A stretch of 64,000 nt of DNA from Podocnemis expansa. Lineage: Eukaryota > Chordata > Testudines > Podocnemididae. Positions within the stretch are counted from its first letter, which is position 1, and every line of letters begins with the position of its first letter. The notes under the pieces are model-generated. The model made no database searches. It had not been told where the DNA came from and saw nothing but the letters and a program-made list of their open reading frames with translations. Both the position numbers and the translations under genes were made by a program. The stretch lies in assembly GCA_007922195.1 (NCBI GenBank), contig ML681963.1, forward strand, positions 53,171,902 to 53,235,901. Reading direction: 5' to 3'. This document shows positions 52,888-64,000 of the stretch, piece after piece.

Positions 52888-53384
52888 GACTACATTCACA
52901 CAATGCTTTTAAAATCGAAACAATGACCATTGTTTCGATTTAAAAGTTCTCATGTCCGAACGATGTTTCGTTATTTCAAAATGACGAGCCCCATCATTTC
53001 GAAATAACAAGCCTCATTTTGAAATAGTAAAACCTAGGCTGAAATTGAAATAGCCATTATTTCAAAACAGTTTTGTTTTCAAAATAATGCCGTTTGGACA
53101 TGTTATTTTGAAATAACCATTATTTCAATTTAACATTTTTGCCCTTTTCCATCCCAGGGTACCTTCTTTTTTCTATATATTGGCTGGCAAAATGTCCCTG
53201 CCAGGGGACCATGTTGCCACACCATCCATGCTGCCCCTCTCCTGATTCAAACTAGCAAGTCCTGTGTCCAGACTTGCTATTTCAATTTGAGGTTTTTGCT
53301 TATTTCAGTTTAAGTTAATTCAGAATAACAATTTTATTTTGAATTAGCTCATTTTGAAATAAGCACCTACGTGTGAACATAGCC
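52888..53384. mobile_element. MITE with GGCTATGTTCACAC-type ends and TAT duplication
   Basis: The left end GACTACATTCACAC pairs with a right end whose reverse complement is GGCTATGTTCACAC. tat flanks both sides (52885-52887 and 53385-53387). The interior consists of TTATTTCAAAATAA-like palindromes, like the element at 119-583, around a unique centre near 53150-53260. Confidence 0.85.
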
Positions 53385-54087
53385 TATCAGTTTCCCAGAT
53401 CCTAAAATAAGTTTGCAGGTCTGGTAAATTAGAGATTTATAAAGTGAGCAAATTTAATCTGGGGTAACTGAGGCAATATAGCTAGAACTCTCAGCTAAGG
53501 TATTTTTGCAGTCATATTTCATAATGATTATTAAGATTTGAATTGTGGTAATGACTAGAAGAGTCAATGACTGATGAAGACTTCATTGTGCCAGTTGCTG
53601 AACTAACACAGAAAGAAGATTGTCCATGTCCTGAAGAATTTACAGTGTAAGTTGGCAAACAAATATACTTTTATCTGAGTGCTCTAATATTTGAAAAGGC
53701 AACCAACTACCACTGAAAGGCACTGGGAGTCAGGAACTTTGTTGTCCTCTGTGAGTCAAAACCTCCACCCCCTTTTATTTTTTACGCAAAAACTGTTCAT
53801 AATTTTTCCATACAATGTTTGTTTGTTTAAACACATACAACTGACATCTACTCCTTTACAAAGCCCAGATATTTTGTTCTTTATTATATATTTAGTTTGT
53901 GATGAAGCACAGTATATCTGACTGTTCAGTTTCCAATAAGAAAATTATTCTTCCACCATTGAATAAAATTGTCATTTTTCTTTACAATAAAGAGATATTT
54001 TCCACTCAAAACTGAACTATTTAAGTGAAAATGTGCCAGTAATCAAAATATTCCTAGTGCGCAGAAAACAACAAAGTCTGCTCATTC

Positions 54088-54116
54088 AAAAATAAATAAA
54101 TAAATAAATAAATAAA
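54088..54116. repeat. (AAAT)n microsatellite
   Basis: Seven consecutive aaat units, slightly extended. A shorter one lies near 50452-50470. Confidence 0.9.
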
Positions 54117-54442
54117 AGAGAGGAAAAGAAAAAATAATCCAGATTTCTACATATTCAAACTGAAATTTAAAAATACTTACAATTTAAATGCATCACATTT
54201 TTAATAGGGAATTTTGCCTGCCTTCTAAATGATATGTACAGCGTAGGTACCATAGACCCCATATCATCATAGTATCAAGGCACTATATCTCCCATAGTTT
54301 TGTTAGTTTGATGGACTTTCACTCATATTTCCTCACCATTCTGTCTGGAATCATACTGTGCTTGGTAGAAATTAGCAGTGAACATGAATATCTGGTTGTG
54401 ATCTATCTACTCTATAGGAAGCTTACTGATTCACTTCACCAT

Positions 54443-54818
54443 GGCTATGTCTACACCTAAAATCTTAGTATGGAATTGGTTAGTCTGAATTAAGTAGTTC
54501 AAAAGTTAATTTGAACTAAGCATGTTTTTTTTTTTTAGTTCAAACTAAAAAAGCACAGTCAGTTCAAACTAAAAGTTAGTTTGAATTAAAAAAGATCGCG
54601 CTTAGTTCAGACTAACCGCCAGTTCAAACTAGCAGGTCTGCATTGTACTGGTTCAAACTAAATATGCAAATAAGTTCAAACTAAGAAGTTAGTCTGGACT
54701 AACCAGCTGAACCAACTAGTTCGAACTAAAAATTTTTTTTAGTTTGAATTAGGCAAAGCCAAGTGTAGACAGGGTTCAAATTAAGACTCCTTAATTCAAA
54801 TTAATTTTAGACATAGCC
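54443..54818. mobile_element. MITE with GGCTATGTCTACACC ends and CAT duplication
   Basis: The left end GGCTATGTCTACACCTAAAAT pairs with a right end whose reverse complement is GGCTATGTCTAAAATTAA. cat flanks it at 54440-54442 and 54819-54821. The interior repeats the word 'tagttcaaactaa' and its variants on both strands more than ten times. Confidence 0.88.
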
Positions 54819-55518
54819 CATGACTCCTACTTCTAATCTAAGCTCATTTATGGATTCTCTGCTTTCAGCAGGAGCTCCCACCAATTTTCAGAGAGCAAAA
54901 GGTAATTTATACCAATGCTGATGAACACAATAATATGCCAGGTGGTGTCCTGGGACAAGGCAAATCAAATCACTGACTTTACACCACTGCAAAGCTTGCC
55001 AGATAAGAAGCTGAACCTAGAAAATACTGAGTATGAGTGGGTCTCCTTTATATATTACCAAGAGCAAAGAAATCTCATGCCTTTTGATTTAATGAGGAAA
55101 TCACATAATCAAGATGGTTCTCTAGCAGAGCTACAAGGTGAAAACATAATTTATCCACCTAACTGAACTCACTACACACAACAGCATGTTTTCTTTAATG
55201 TTTCTGCTTCTTTAACCCAGATTTTCCCATTGGGTTAGTCAAGAAATCAAGAAGTCAGGAAACGTATCCTAAGCCACACAGTGAACAAGCAGCTCAAAAT
55301 GGAGGAAAAAAGTCTTTTAGCATCATCCTGGTTCACATCACTGACTATAAGGCCACGTTCCACACAAAGCAACCACTTCATGTCACAGAATTCACTGTAC
55401 AATGCCAACACTAAAATGTGATTTTATTGGTCAAAAACTCAGTCAGAAGTCTTAAAACCTATCATTATAATCAATAACCTATCTAGGGTCATGTCTCTGA
55501 ACTATGAAGTCCAGCCAA

Positions 55519-55520
<2 letters not shown>

Positions 55521-55562
<42 letters not shown>
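55521..55562. repeat. (TC)21 microsatellite
   Basis: 42 bases of uninterrupted TC. It is flanked by two 20-base direct repeats: 'ttataatcaataacctatct' at 55465-55484 and 'ttataatcaatagcctctct' at 55565-55584 (18 of 20 identical, offset 100). Confidence 0.95.
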
Positions 55563-55565
<3 letters not shown>

Positions 55566-55699
55566 TATAATCAATAGCCTCTCTCTATTTAACTTGTTAT
55601 TCATAATATTATGACAGCATCTAGTTGTCTCAACTAAGACAAGTGCCATAGACATCATACATGCACATTATATGCAACTCTTCCCCCCCCCGCCACCAA

Positions 55700-55885
55700 G
55701 AGTTTACAATTTCCAGAATTGACAGACTATTATCCCCAGTGTACAGATGGAGAAAATTAAGCCAGAGAGATAGAGTGATTTATCCACACAGGGCATCTGT
55801 GGAACAGTCAGGAATTAAGCCCAGCTCTCCAGGTATCCAGTCTAATTTCTTAACCACAAGACCACCCTCTGCCTCTCTCAGACAG
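55700..55885 (+). repeat. L2/CORE-like fragment
   Basis: 'gactattatccccagtgtac', 'agatggagaaaattaagcca', 'gagagatagagtgatttatc' and 'ttaaccacaagaccaccctc' keep the family order to its end. Confidence 0.65.
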
Positions 55886-56163
55886 TAAAACTTTGAGTAT
55901 GAGAGAAGACCTTCCTCATATCAGATCTCCTCTCACCTAGCTGCACTTCCAAAATTAAATTCTCTAGAGGTCTGGAACAAAGGTACTGAAAAACCACTAC
56001 TGTCAAGCACTCTCAGCAATATTTAGGACCTTATAATATACAAGAAATCAAAAACAGCTAAGAGAATTGCTCTCAGAAATGAGCTGCTGATTCAGTGCAA
56101 TGCAACCTCCAACCTAAGTGTTGTAATCCCAGTGACAGAAATCAGACATGTTTATAAACATCA

Positions 56164-56427
<264 letters not shown>

Positions 56428-56672
56428 CTATTGTAGTACACTATAATTCTACATCCCCCCACGACCGTTAAAGCAGGTATTAAATGCCACATATAATGCA
56501 GATTTCCTCCTAACAGAGCCTATACATAGGAGGCTCAATTTTGAAACTATGCTGGAGAATGATTTTTGTTAAAATCAAAAATACACTTGCACCATTAGCG
56601 CCACATTCCTCATGTACAGGTCACTGAATAAGCCCACATTATCAGGAGATGGGTTGCTTTTGCCCTCTTGAA

Positions 56673-56959
56673 GGCCTGGACTATGCTTAAAGTTTATCTT
56701 GACCTAGTAGCATCAGTTGGGGTGGAGAAAAAAAAAATCGCATACCTGTGTGCCATAGTTAAGCTGATCTAAGCCCCCCATATTGATGGACGTAAATCAC
56801 TGGCAGAATTATTCTGTCAGCCTAGACCCTGTCACTGAGGTGAGGAAAGTGTTTATGTGCACATGCATGACAATTGTCTATATGAATGGGAAAAATCAGT
56901 TGATGAAGGAAATGTCTACACTACAGTGCTACAGCAGTGACCGCAGTGTAAACATGCCC
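56673..56959. mobile_element. MITE of the 'gtctacac...gtgtaaacatgccc' type
   Basis: The left part 'ggcctggactatgcttaaag', then 'ttatcttgacctagtagcat', 'gccatagttaagctgatcta', 'gcagaattattctgtcagcc' and 'atgtctacactacagtgct', to the right end 'gcagtgtaaacatgccc', matches a well-known turtle MITE in order. It lies 268 bp upstream, in gene sense, of the coding exon at 56189-56405. Confidence 0.8.
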
Positions 56960-59900
56960 TTAGGAGTAGACATACTGTAAAATGGTTACTAAAACAGATA
57001 TATATGTATTTTAGTTACTGTTATTACATTAATGCCTAAAAGCCTCAACCAATGTATGAGGAAAGAAAGGTTGGGAGACAGGGATGTTCTTCTTCGTCTT
57101 ATTTACTTCCCCTTTTGATGTTTTTTTTTTAAAACTTGAGAGCTATTATTTAAAGCTAACACTTCCTGAAACCCAGAACTTGTCCTCTCTGCAGTGCTAG
57201 CTTGAGATGCAACTTGAGTTTTGCTCCTTTTCCTGTCCTCACATGCAAGTCCATCACTTGAGTTAAGTAGCCTTTTAAACTGCAGCTAGCTGGCCCATCA
57301 GTAGTACAGGCTGAAGCTCCATTGTAGCTAGAAATGCAGGAGAATGCAGCAGCTTGATTGACAACTCATAAACCACTAATCTGATCCTTCAGTGTAGCTC
57401 CCATGTTACTTCAAATGCAGTCACTCTCACTCAGACAAAAGGTTGCTGTGAAGACAAGCTCAGGGAGGAAAATTCACTCCTTATTATAAAGAGGTATAAC
57501 TCCTTTTGACTTTTAAAGTGGAGTCAGTCCTGTTTACACCAGAGCTGAATTCCAGCCACACCATTTTGCAGGCAATGCAGTGTGAAATAAAAGTAATATG
57601 ACCTTGTTATCTGTGATCAAATTGATTATATGACTGATCATTGCTTGTTTAGATTGCTGAGCTCTAGAAAGCAAGTCTGGCTTCTCTGACAGAGGCTGGT
57701 TTGTTTACCCTTATTTATGCTGATTAAGGCTTTCAGACTGAAATAGCTCAGACTGGAAGTTATGGCTTTGATTTCTCACTGCTGTTTACAAAAGCAATAA
57801 AGTTATTCAGACTTCTGAGTGCCAACCCGCCACAGGTACAGAATTTATTGTAGCATTCATTACAGCTAGTTATAATTCAATGGGCCTATCCTGGAACCAA
57901 AACACTTAGAACTTGTTCTGTTTTTGCAAGATGGAAACTCTTTATGAACTGCAGCAGTCATTCAGATTTACCAGAAGGGGAATATTTTTGTACCTGGGTT
58001 ATTAAGCAAGTAAGATTGAGGGTGGAGTAAATCTGCCCATGCATATAAACTCATTAGCAAAGACAAATATAGAACTTTGCTTCTACAGCACTAGCATTTG
58101 TGGCTAGGTTTGCTTTGCAAACACCAATCCTAGTGCACGTGCACAATGCTAGTGAGTAGCATGACCAGATAGCAAGTGTGAAAAAATCAGGATAGTGGTG
58201 GAAAGTAATACACACCCATGTAAGAAAAAGCCCTGAATACTGGGACTATCGCTATAAAATCTGGATATCTGATCACCTGAGTGAAATTCATCCCCACATT
58301 CACTTAACCTGAACCTGTTTGTGGACCTGGCTTACATGATGCCTAAACCTGGTGCTGGTGTTCTGAGCAGGGCTACATATCTGTGAACCATTAAGAGGCA
58401 GGCAACACTTTTTTTTTTTTTTAAACACAAATCGATCAACTGAGCACAGGTCCACAGAGGGAGATCCATAAGCCACTCTGACTCTCAATTCCCCTCCCTC
58501 ACCACTTGCCATATTCCCTTTCCTTCACTAAGGCTGTCATTCAGCAGGGAAAGTTTGGATACATAATTTTCTCTACAGAACATTTAATTTTAATCATGAG
58601 TAAATGTCATCTGAACGATTTGGGAAAATTGGTAAATTAAAGAGGCTGTAGCTATGTAATTGTTGCTGGTATAAAAACGGTTGATGCTGCTACATATCAT
58701 GCCAGCTAAGCATATTGAAGGTCAGAGACAAAATGTTCCAAACATTTCAGAAGGTCATCTGAAGGACAAACAAGTTAACAGATCTGATTGTGCAAGGGCA
58801 GCACTAACTCAGAGATTAAAACAATGAACAAACAACAGTGACTATAAAAACCTACATCTCAAACTGACAGTAGCTGAAGAAACACAATAAACAACAACAA
58901 AAACTTAATATAGTTCTATAATCTACTGAAATAATTTCACATTCCCAATTCCAGATCAGGATGAGCATTTGCTTCTTATGGACACAGCTAATAAAAAATT
59001 GCTTATTGGAAGCAAAAAATAATTTCTTCAAATCTGACAATCTACAAGGCAACGATATCCATCAGAAATAGTCAGGAACTTTTTTTTATATTGGACACTG
59101 ATGAGAACAGCTGGCAGCCATGGATCTAGGAACCACAAGAGGTTTTATTGATACCCAATAGTCTGGTTAATTCATTTAAAGTTTCAACACCAAGACCGAA
59201 GCTAAAGCATATGTTACATGACTATCAAACACTGGTTCTCTACACCAAAGATTCATGGTAACGATTCTCTTCATCACTATGACCCAGGGGCATCAGTGAA
59301 TATAAAGGAGCATATGTTTCGATTAAACTCACTACCACTTTGACAGGCCTCAGGGCTATGCTGTCATGCAGAAGCAGAAATCAAAACATTCTTGTGCAAA
59401 AGTGAACCCTCAGAGAAAACAAGAACACGTCCCATGTAACGTAAAAGGACGTCACTGAACTCAGGGAAAGGCAGCAGCTGCTCCCTCCTAGTCATTCCCT
59501 GAGTGCACGTGACACCAGAAGCTGTGTAAAATTAGCAATGCAAGACATGGGCAACAGGTGAAAGAATGTGCAATTTTGCACGCTCCCACAGGTTTGCATA
59601 GTCCCACAATGCAGTGGGAGGGCTTGAGATGGGGTACTGCCCCTGAAGCACTGAGTGCTACAATAATGACTGTTGGTGAAGTGGTTTTCAGGGCATACAG
59701 CATTTGCAGTTTGGTTCAATGGCTCTCAGCACCTCCACCATAAAAATTGTCCCATGCCCCCTGTCTGCACCATCCCCTACTCAGGGACCTGTCTAAATGA
59801 CACAAGCCAGCCCAACCCCACTCCCCAAATTAAAACCAATAAAAAGTAAGAAGTGAGAGTTTCCACCACCACCACCATTTCTCTGGGTAAAAAGCCTAAA

Positions 59901-60485
59901 CACACCTGAAGTGATCACATATTAACATAGGCTTAGCTGTGATGCCAACTGCCAGGATGAACTTGATGGCATGTGTAGCTTCACCAATACCCTTTCACTG
60001 GATGGCACTATGATGACTTAGCTCTTGCATCATGTCCCCTACATTTACCAGAACTGTCATTAAAAAACCCAGTCTGTGCTTTTGGAGAAAGAGGGTCTGA
60101 ATTCTCTCCCCTCCCTGTAGGAAGACTCACACAGTGATAACCATGAACACTTAGGCAGAAGCCGGTTTTTTTTAAAAACAATACTATAATGTGCATAGTA
60201 ATCAGTTACATTGTACCCTGCATAGAGAACCCATCGTTAGCAATTGCTGCAGAGCTAGAGCTGTGCAGTCCAGGTTTTGTAACATTTAGACTCCACTTGC
60301 AAAACAGCTCATGAACCAAGTAGTTCCCTAGAGCTCAACCACTGCCTAGTATAACTAATGTTCAAACTCACCTCAGAAGCCTATGCACAGCCACGTAAAA
60401 CACAAATGTCACCTGTTAAACTGGTTCCTTGCATCTTATATGATGCAACAAATATCACTGCAGTCTGTGCCAGGGACAGTCAGAT

Positions 60486-60545
60486 AGAATCACAGAAACT
60501 GGAAGGAACCATGAGAGGTCATTGAGTCCACTCCCCCATAGAAAC
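60486..60545 (-). mobile_element. CR1 LINE extreme 3' end
   Basis: On the plus strand 'agaatcacagaaactggaag' and 'gaaccatgagaggtcattga', then 'gtccactccccca', the reverse complement of the CR1 tail. Confidence 0.8.
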
Positions 60546-60679
60546 AGCCATGCAGTATGAAAGGAACGCCGAATGGAGAGCAATGTCTCAGTGATGGCCC
60601 TGACTTGCTTTCCCCACACCACAGGTTCTAAATGAGACCTGCACTCCTCTCCCCACAAAACATAGAAAGAGAAACAATA

Positions 60680-60832
60680 AATCAGATGAGTGGCCTATCC
60701 TGTCTCTGTCAGTGGCAGATGATTCAGAAAAAGGTGCAAGAGACCCCCACAGATCCTGCAACCTATCTCAGGAAGTTCCCACCTGAGCCCCATCATTAGT
60801 CAGAGGTTGTTATACACTCTGAAACATGGAAG
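60680..60832 (-). mobile_element. CR1 LINE 3' fragment (second subfamily)
   Basis: On the plus strand 'ggcctatcctgtctctgtca', 'gtggcagatgattcagaaaa', 'aggtgcaagagacccccaca' and 'ggaagttcccacctgagccc' read as the reverse complement of the tail seen at 61736-62045. Confidence 0.75.
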
Positions 60833-61735
60833 ATTAGAGCATTTCCACAACTGTGGTCTTTTGTGGGGAAAAGGGTTGTATTTTTAAACATTTCCTATTA
60901 CACTTTATCACTCCTAATTCAGGAGCCACAACAGTGAATGAAAAAGGGTAATTACATAAAGCTAACAGATTGGATGTCATCTGCTAGCCAGCCCTCTGTG
61001 GCAGTGTAAATATTTATGTACTCTGTTTCCAACTTCTAATACTTCCACTCAATGGACTAGAGCTTCATGTTAGTGCTGTAGATGCTGGAATCACATCAGC
61101 ATACACATTTGTGTGAACGTGACCTGTTTTGAGATGAGAGCCAACATGAAAGGTGCCACTTACGCTCACATTCTTCCAATGGTAGCTGCCATTTTCAAAT
61201 CTGGAAAATGTTCTGTTGTAAAGCTGCTAACATTAAACATGTCTTTTATTAAAGAACTTCATTTGATTTTATTGTGGTGGTACCAACAGACAAGAAGCCA
61301 CATTCTGCCAGGCACCATATCGTGAAAAGGCAGAGTCTCATCTCATGGGAGCAAGGACTAAGTTCTAAAAAAATAAATTGGGAGAGATGGCAGTATTCAT
61401 ACCTGTCCAGGGAAACCACAATGAGTATCAATCCCATAAGCTGAAAGAGAAAATCTTAAAAGTCTACTTTATTCATCACCACTTAATTCTTGCTTATTTT
61501 ATCCACTACAATCAGCTTGAACAATGTGAACAGAGCATTTGGTTTCACTGGCTGGCTGGTCTGCTCCTGTAAAACGATACAACTAGATTACAAACATCAG
61601 GCCTGACTCTGTGTTACCCCATCATATCAACTGGCACTTAAATGAGCAGCTCCATTGACTCAAAGATGACTGAAGAAGAAGCAGATTTAAAATCAATACA
61701 AAGAAATATTACATACAAGTCACACATACAGAGTT

Positions 61736-62045
61736 TATGGAACTAACTGCACATCACTGGAGCCAAGAGCTTAGCAGATTTCAAATATGACTGGCCATTT
61801 AAATGACACAGAACTTACAGAATTACATTAGACAATTATTTTTTTAACAATAAAAACAAAAAATAAAGATCCATGCTTTGTGTCATGAAGCAAACTAACA
61901 GGACTTAGGAGGTAACCTCCTATAAGCAAGTGATGCCACAGTGCATCCTTCTCTGAAGTATCCTGTACCAGCTGTTGTTGGAGACAATACCCTGGACAAC
62001 ATGAACCACAGGTCTGACTCATTATGTTCTCATTCTGAACAGTGT
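61736..62045 (+). mobile_element. CR1 LINE 3' end, near complete
   Basis: 'atggaactaactgcacatca', 'gagccaagagcttagcagat', 'cttaggaggtaacctcctat', 'gcatccttctctgaagtatc', 'ctgtaccagctgttgttgga', 'gacaataccctgg' and 'accacaggtctgactcatta' follow the CR1 tail from the internal UTR to the end. A short AT-rich stretch around 61828-61868 replaces part of it. Confidence 0.88.
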
Positions 62046-62485
62046 AGTAACATTCAAGGTAAGGGGGTTGAAGAATTATGATCACTGAAGAAGAATGTTT
62101 CAACTGAAAATGAATGAGCGAATCATTTATCATGTTTAAAAACAAAGAGTGAGAGAAATTAAGATTTTCACCGATATTGCAATCTTTATTTTAAATAAAC
62201 AGTGACAACATTAAGAGGCAAACCCACCTGGAAGCACCCTTTCAATAAACTTAAATCTTCAGCGTATGGGTTTGTTTCCTCTCAGCTCAGTGTTTAGGCA
62301 ACATAGTCTTTTTAGATGTCCCAACACTGTCATTATACATCATCTCCTAGCTGCCAGATAAAGCTAAAATCATAGACACAGCCCACACCTGACATTGCCA
62401 GTGTGGAGAGCGCCACTATGAAGTGCAAAATGCAATTTACAACATTTTATTGTCTTCAGCCTCTTCACGGAGCTTAAATTTACTG

Positions 62486-62561
62486 GGCCAGATCCTCAGC
62501 TAATGTACTAAATCAATGCAACTATTAACTATGGTGATTTACAGCAGCTGAGGATCAGGCC
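62486..62561. repeat. Foldback repeat of the 'gggccagatcctcagc' type
   Basis: 'ggccagatcctcagctaatg' with 'aaatca' on the left and 'tgatttacagcagctgagga' with 'tcaggcc' on the right are reverse complements, with a short loop near 62517-62535. This hairpin repeat is widespread in reptiles. Confidence 0.75.
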
Positions 62562-63679
62562 AACTATATGGCATGGGGAGGAAGGCAATATTTACTTCTG
62601 CAGTTTTTCATAACACAAGCTGAGGCACTTAATGCCTCAGCAGAACCAAAAGCTAATTTAGCAATATTGAAGTACAACAGCAGCACAATTTTAAAAGGTA
62701 CAGAAATGAAATCATATGCATTGACTCTCATTCAGCCATATAATCTATGGAAGACATACAGCCAGCCTTTGTCCTTATAGCAGTAAGCACTTAATATTTA
62801 GCTTTTCCTTAGCTACTGTTATTTACACTCATGTTATTTTCTGGTATTGTTCTTTACTGTTCAGTAAAGTGCATGAATTTCAAAGAAAGATACTCCAGTC
62901 AAACTAAAGCCACTGTTCTGAACATTTCACCTTCCTCCAAACATGCGAAGAGTGGCTAGAAGCTGCCATCACTGAAACTGAGTAACTTTACTCACTGGGT
63001 CTACTCATATTACTACTCAAAATTAGTCATTGATGCAGGTCAACATCTTGTAAAGTAACCCAAAACTCCTTGATTACTTTAAAGGGTCAAATTAAATAAC
63101 TAAATAGATTTTCCAAACTAGCTCTTTTCACACATTATTGGTGTGACCAGCTTATCAGTAATTAATGTGACTTACAGACAAAACACTGGAATCAGTACAT
63201 ACTCTACTTTTGTCAACATGTATACATACACCAAGCACACACATTTAACTCTTGTTTCAGTAAACTTTAAACCTTCTGTAGCTGCCTTAACTTTGCTTAC
63301 AGCCTCATAAGCAAGGCCCAGTAATAAATAAAGCAGACAGATTCCAGTTTATTATGAAACTGTTAATCAAGGTCCAGCAGCACAGAAGAGAACAGACACT
63401 GAGGTGAAGACTGACATCTTTGATGCCTGACAACCAGCTATCTCTGTGTATCGAGAAGAATGGAAGCATAGGGAACACATTGCTTTGCCTGCATCCTGGG
63501 GGATACACTCCAACATTTGGCCCAATGGAAATGGCAATGTAGCACCTGAAGCAGTGAAAGTTTTCAAACTAGACAGCCACTGTGGATGCAGCAATAGTGT
63601 AAATCAAACTGGCCCTCCCAGATGTTAATTAAGCTCTTGGGGGAGGGTATATTCTCCAGTGAGACATTTACTTCCCATG

Positions 63680-64000
63680 GGCTATGTCTACACTACACAG
63701 TTAAGCTGGCTTCATAAAGTCTCCTTTAAACCAGCTTAAAGTAGACATTATAAAGCTGGCTTAGAGAGACCACACCCAAATGACAGGATACTGCCCACGT
63801 TCACACTGGCAGCTACAAGTTCACCCTAGGATTGGTGCATTGTGGGTAGCTGGGTCACAGTGCACCACAGCAGAAGTGCCCTCCTCTCCTGGCCACTCCT
63901 TTACAACAGGAAGTGAGTGACCACACCACCTCCAAACTATGCATGGCAACACGAGGCTAAGGAGGTCAGGGACCCTGACATGCCACAGCAGGGTACCAGT
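63680..64000. mobile_element. MITE with GGCTATGTCTACACT left end, running off the window
   Basis: It starts GGCTATGTCTACACTACACA after 'cttcccatg'. 'aagctggcttcataaagtct' and 'cctttaaaccagctt' follow, with 'aaagtagacattataaagct' as an inner inverted copy. The right end is not in the window. 'aggattggtgcattgtgggt' at about 63830 is the sort of wording found inside longer family members. Confidence 0.65.

Overview
This window looks like non-avian reptile nuclear DNA, most likely turtle, with a crocodilian as the alternative. It is AT-rich, has no operon-like packing, and its open reading frames are short. It is densely sown with old interspersed repeats: CR1 LINE 3' ends of the type common in turtles and crocodilians, hAT-type MITEs with 8-bp target duplications, a family of MITEs whose ends read GGCTATGTCTACACT, MIR/CORE-SINE-like and L2-like fragments, and foldback repeats. 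No tRNA, rRNA, CRISPR or bacterial-type system was seen. The species call is an inference from repeat types recognised from memory.

The only protein-coding sequence I can support is two exons of one gene on the minus strand. The exon at 56189-56405 encodes the first two thirds of a CUB domain, and the exon at 12102-12214 encodes the rest. Both have good splice signals. The phases agree (codon split AG|G across the intron), and the joined reading frame gives a complete CUB domain ending in phase 1. The protein matches the first CUB domain of the CUB and Sushi multiple domains family, closest to CSMD2 from memory. The window is therefore a slice near the 5' end of a very large neuronal membrane-protein gene: part of the upstream intron (56406-64000), one whole intron of about 44 kb (12215-56188), and part of the downstream intron (1-12101).

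Region by region: 1-12101 holds a palindrome-rich MITE (119-583), L2/MIR fragments, a GC-rich repeat (about 7700-8330) and a CR1 3' end (8480-9027). 12215-56188 holds a nested hAT MITE with a long hairpin inside it, a 139-bp tandem repeat, several hAT MITEs with recognisable TSDs, a CR1 copy interrupted by a roughly 745-bp insert, four further GGCTATGTC-end MITEs (or relatives), a (TC)21 tract, and an AT-rich stretch with few recognisable repeats (about 47.9-49.8 kb). 56406-64000 holds another MITE, CR1 ends in both orientations, a short foldback, and a MITE that runs off the window edge.

I found no previously undescribed biological system. The more unusual items are structural: the nested transposon at 12773-13390, the 139-bp and 38-bp tandem arrays, the MITE group that shares ends but has unrelated interiors, and the unclassified insertion in CR1.
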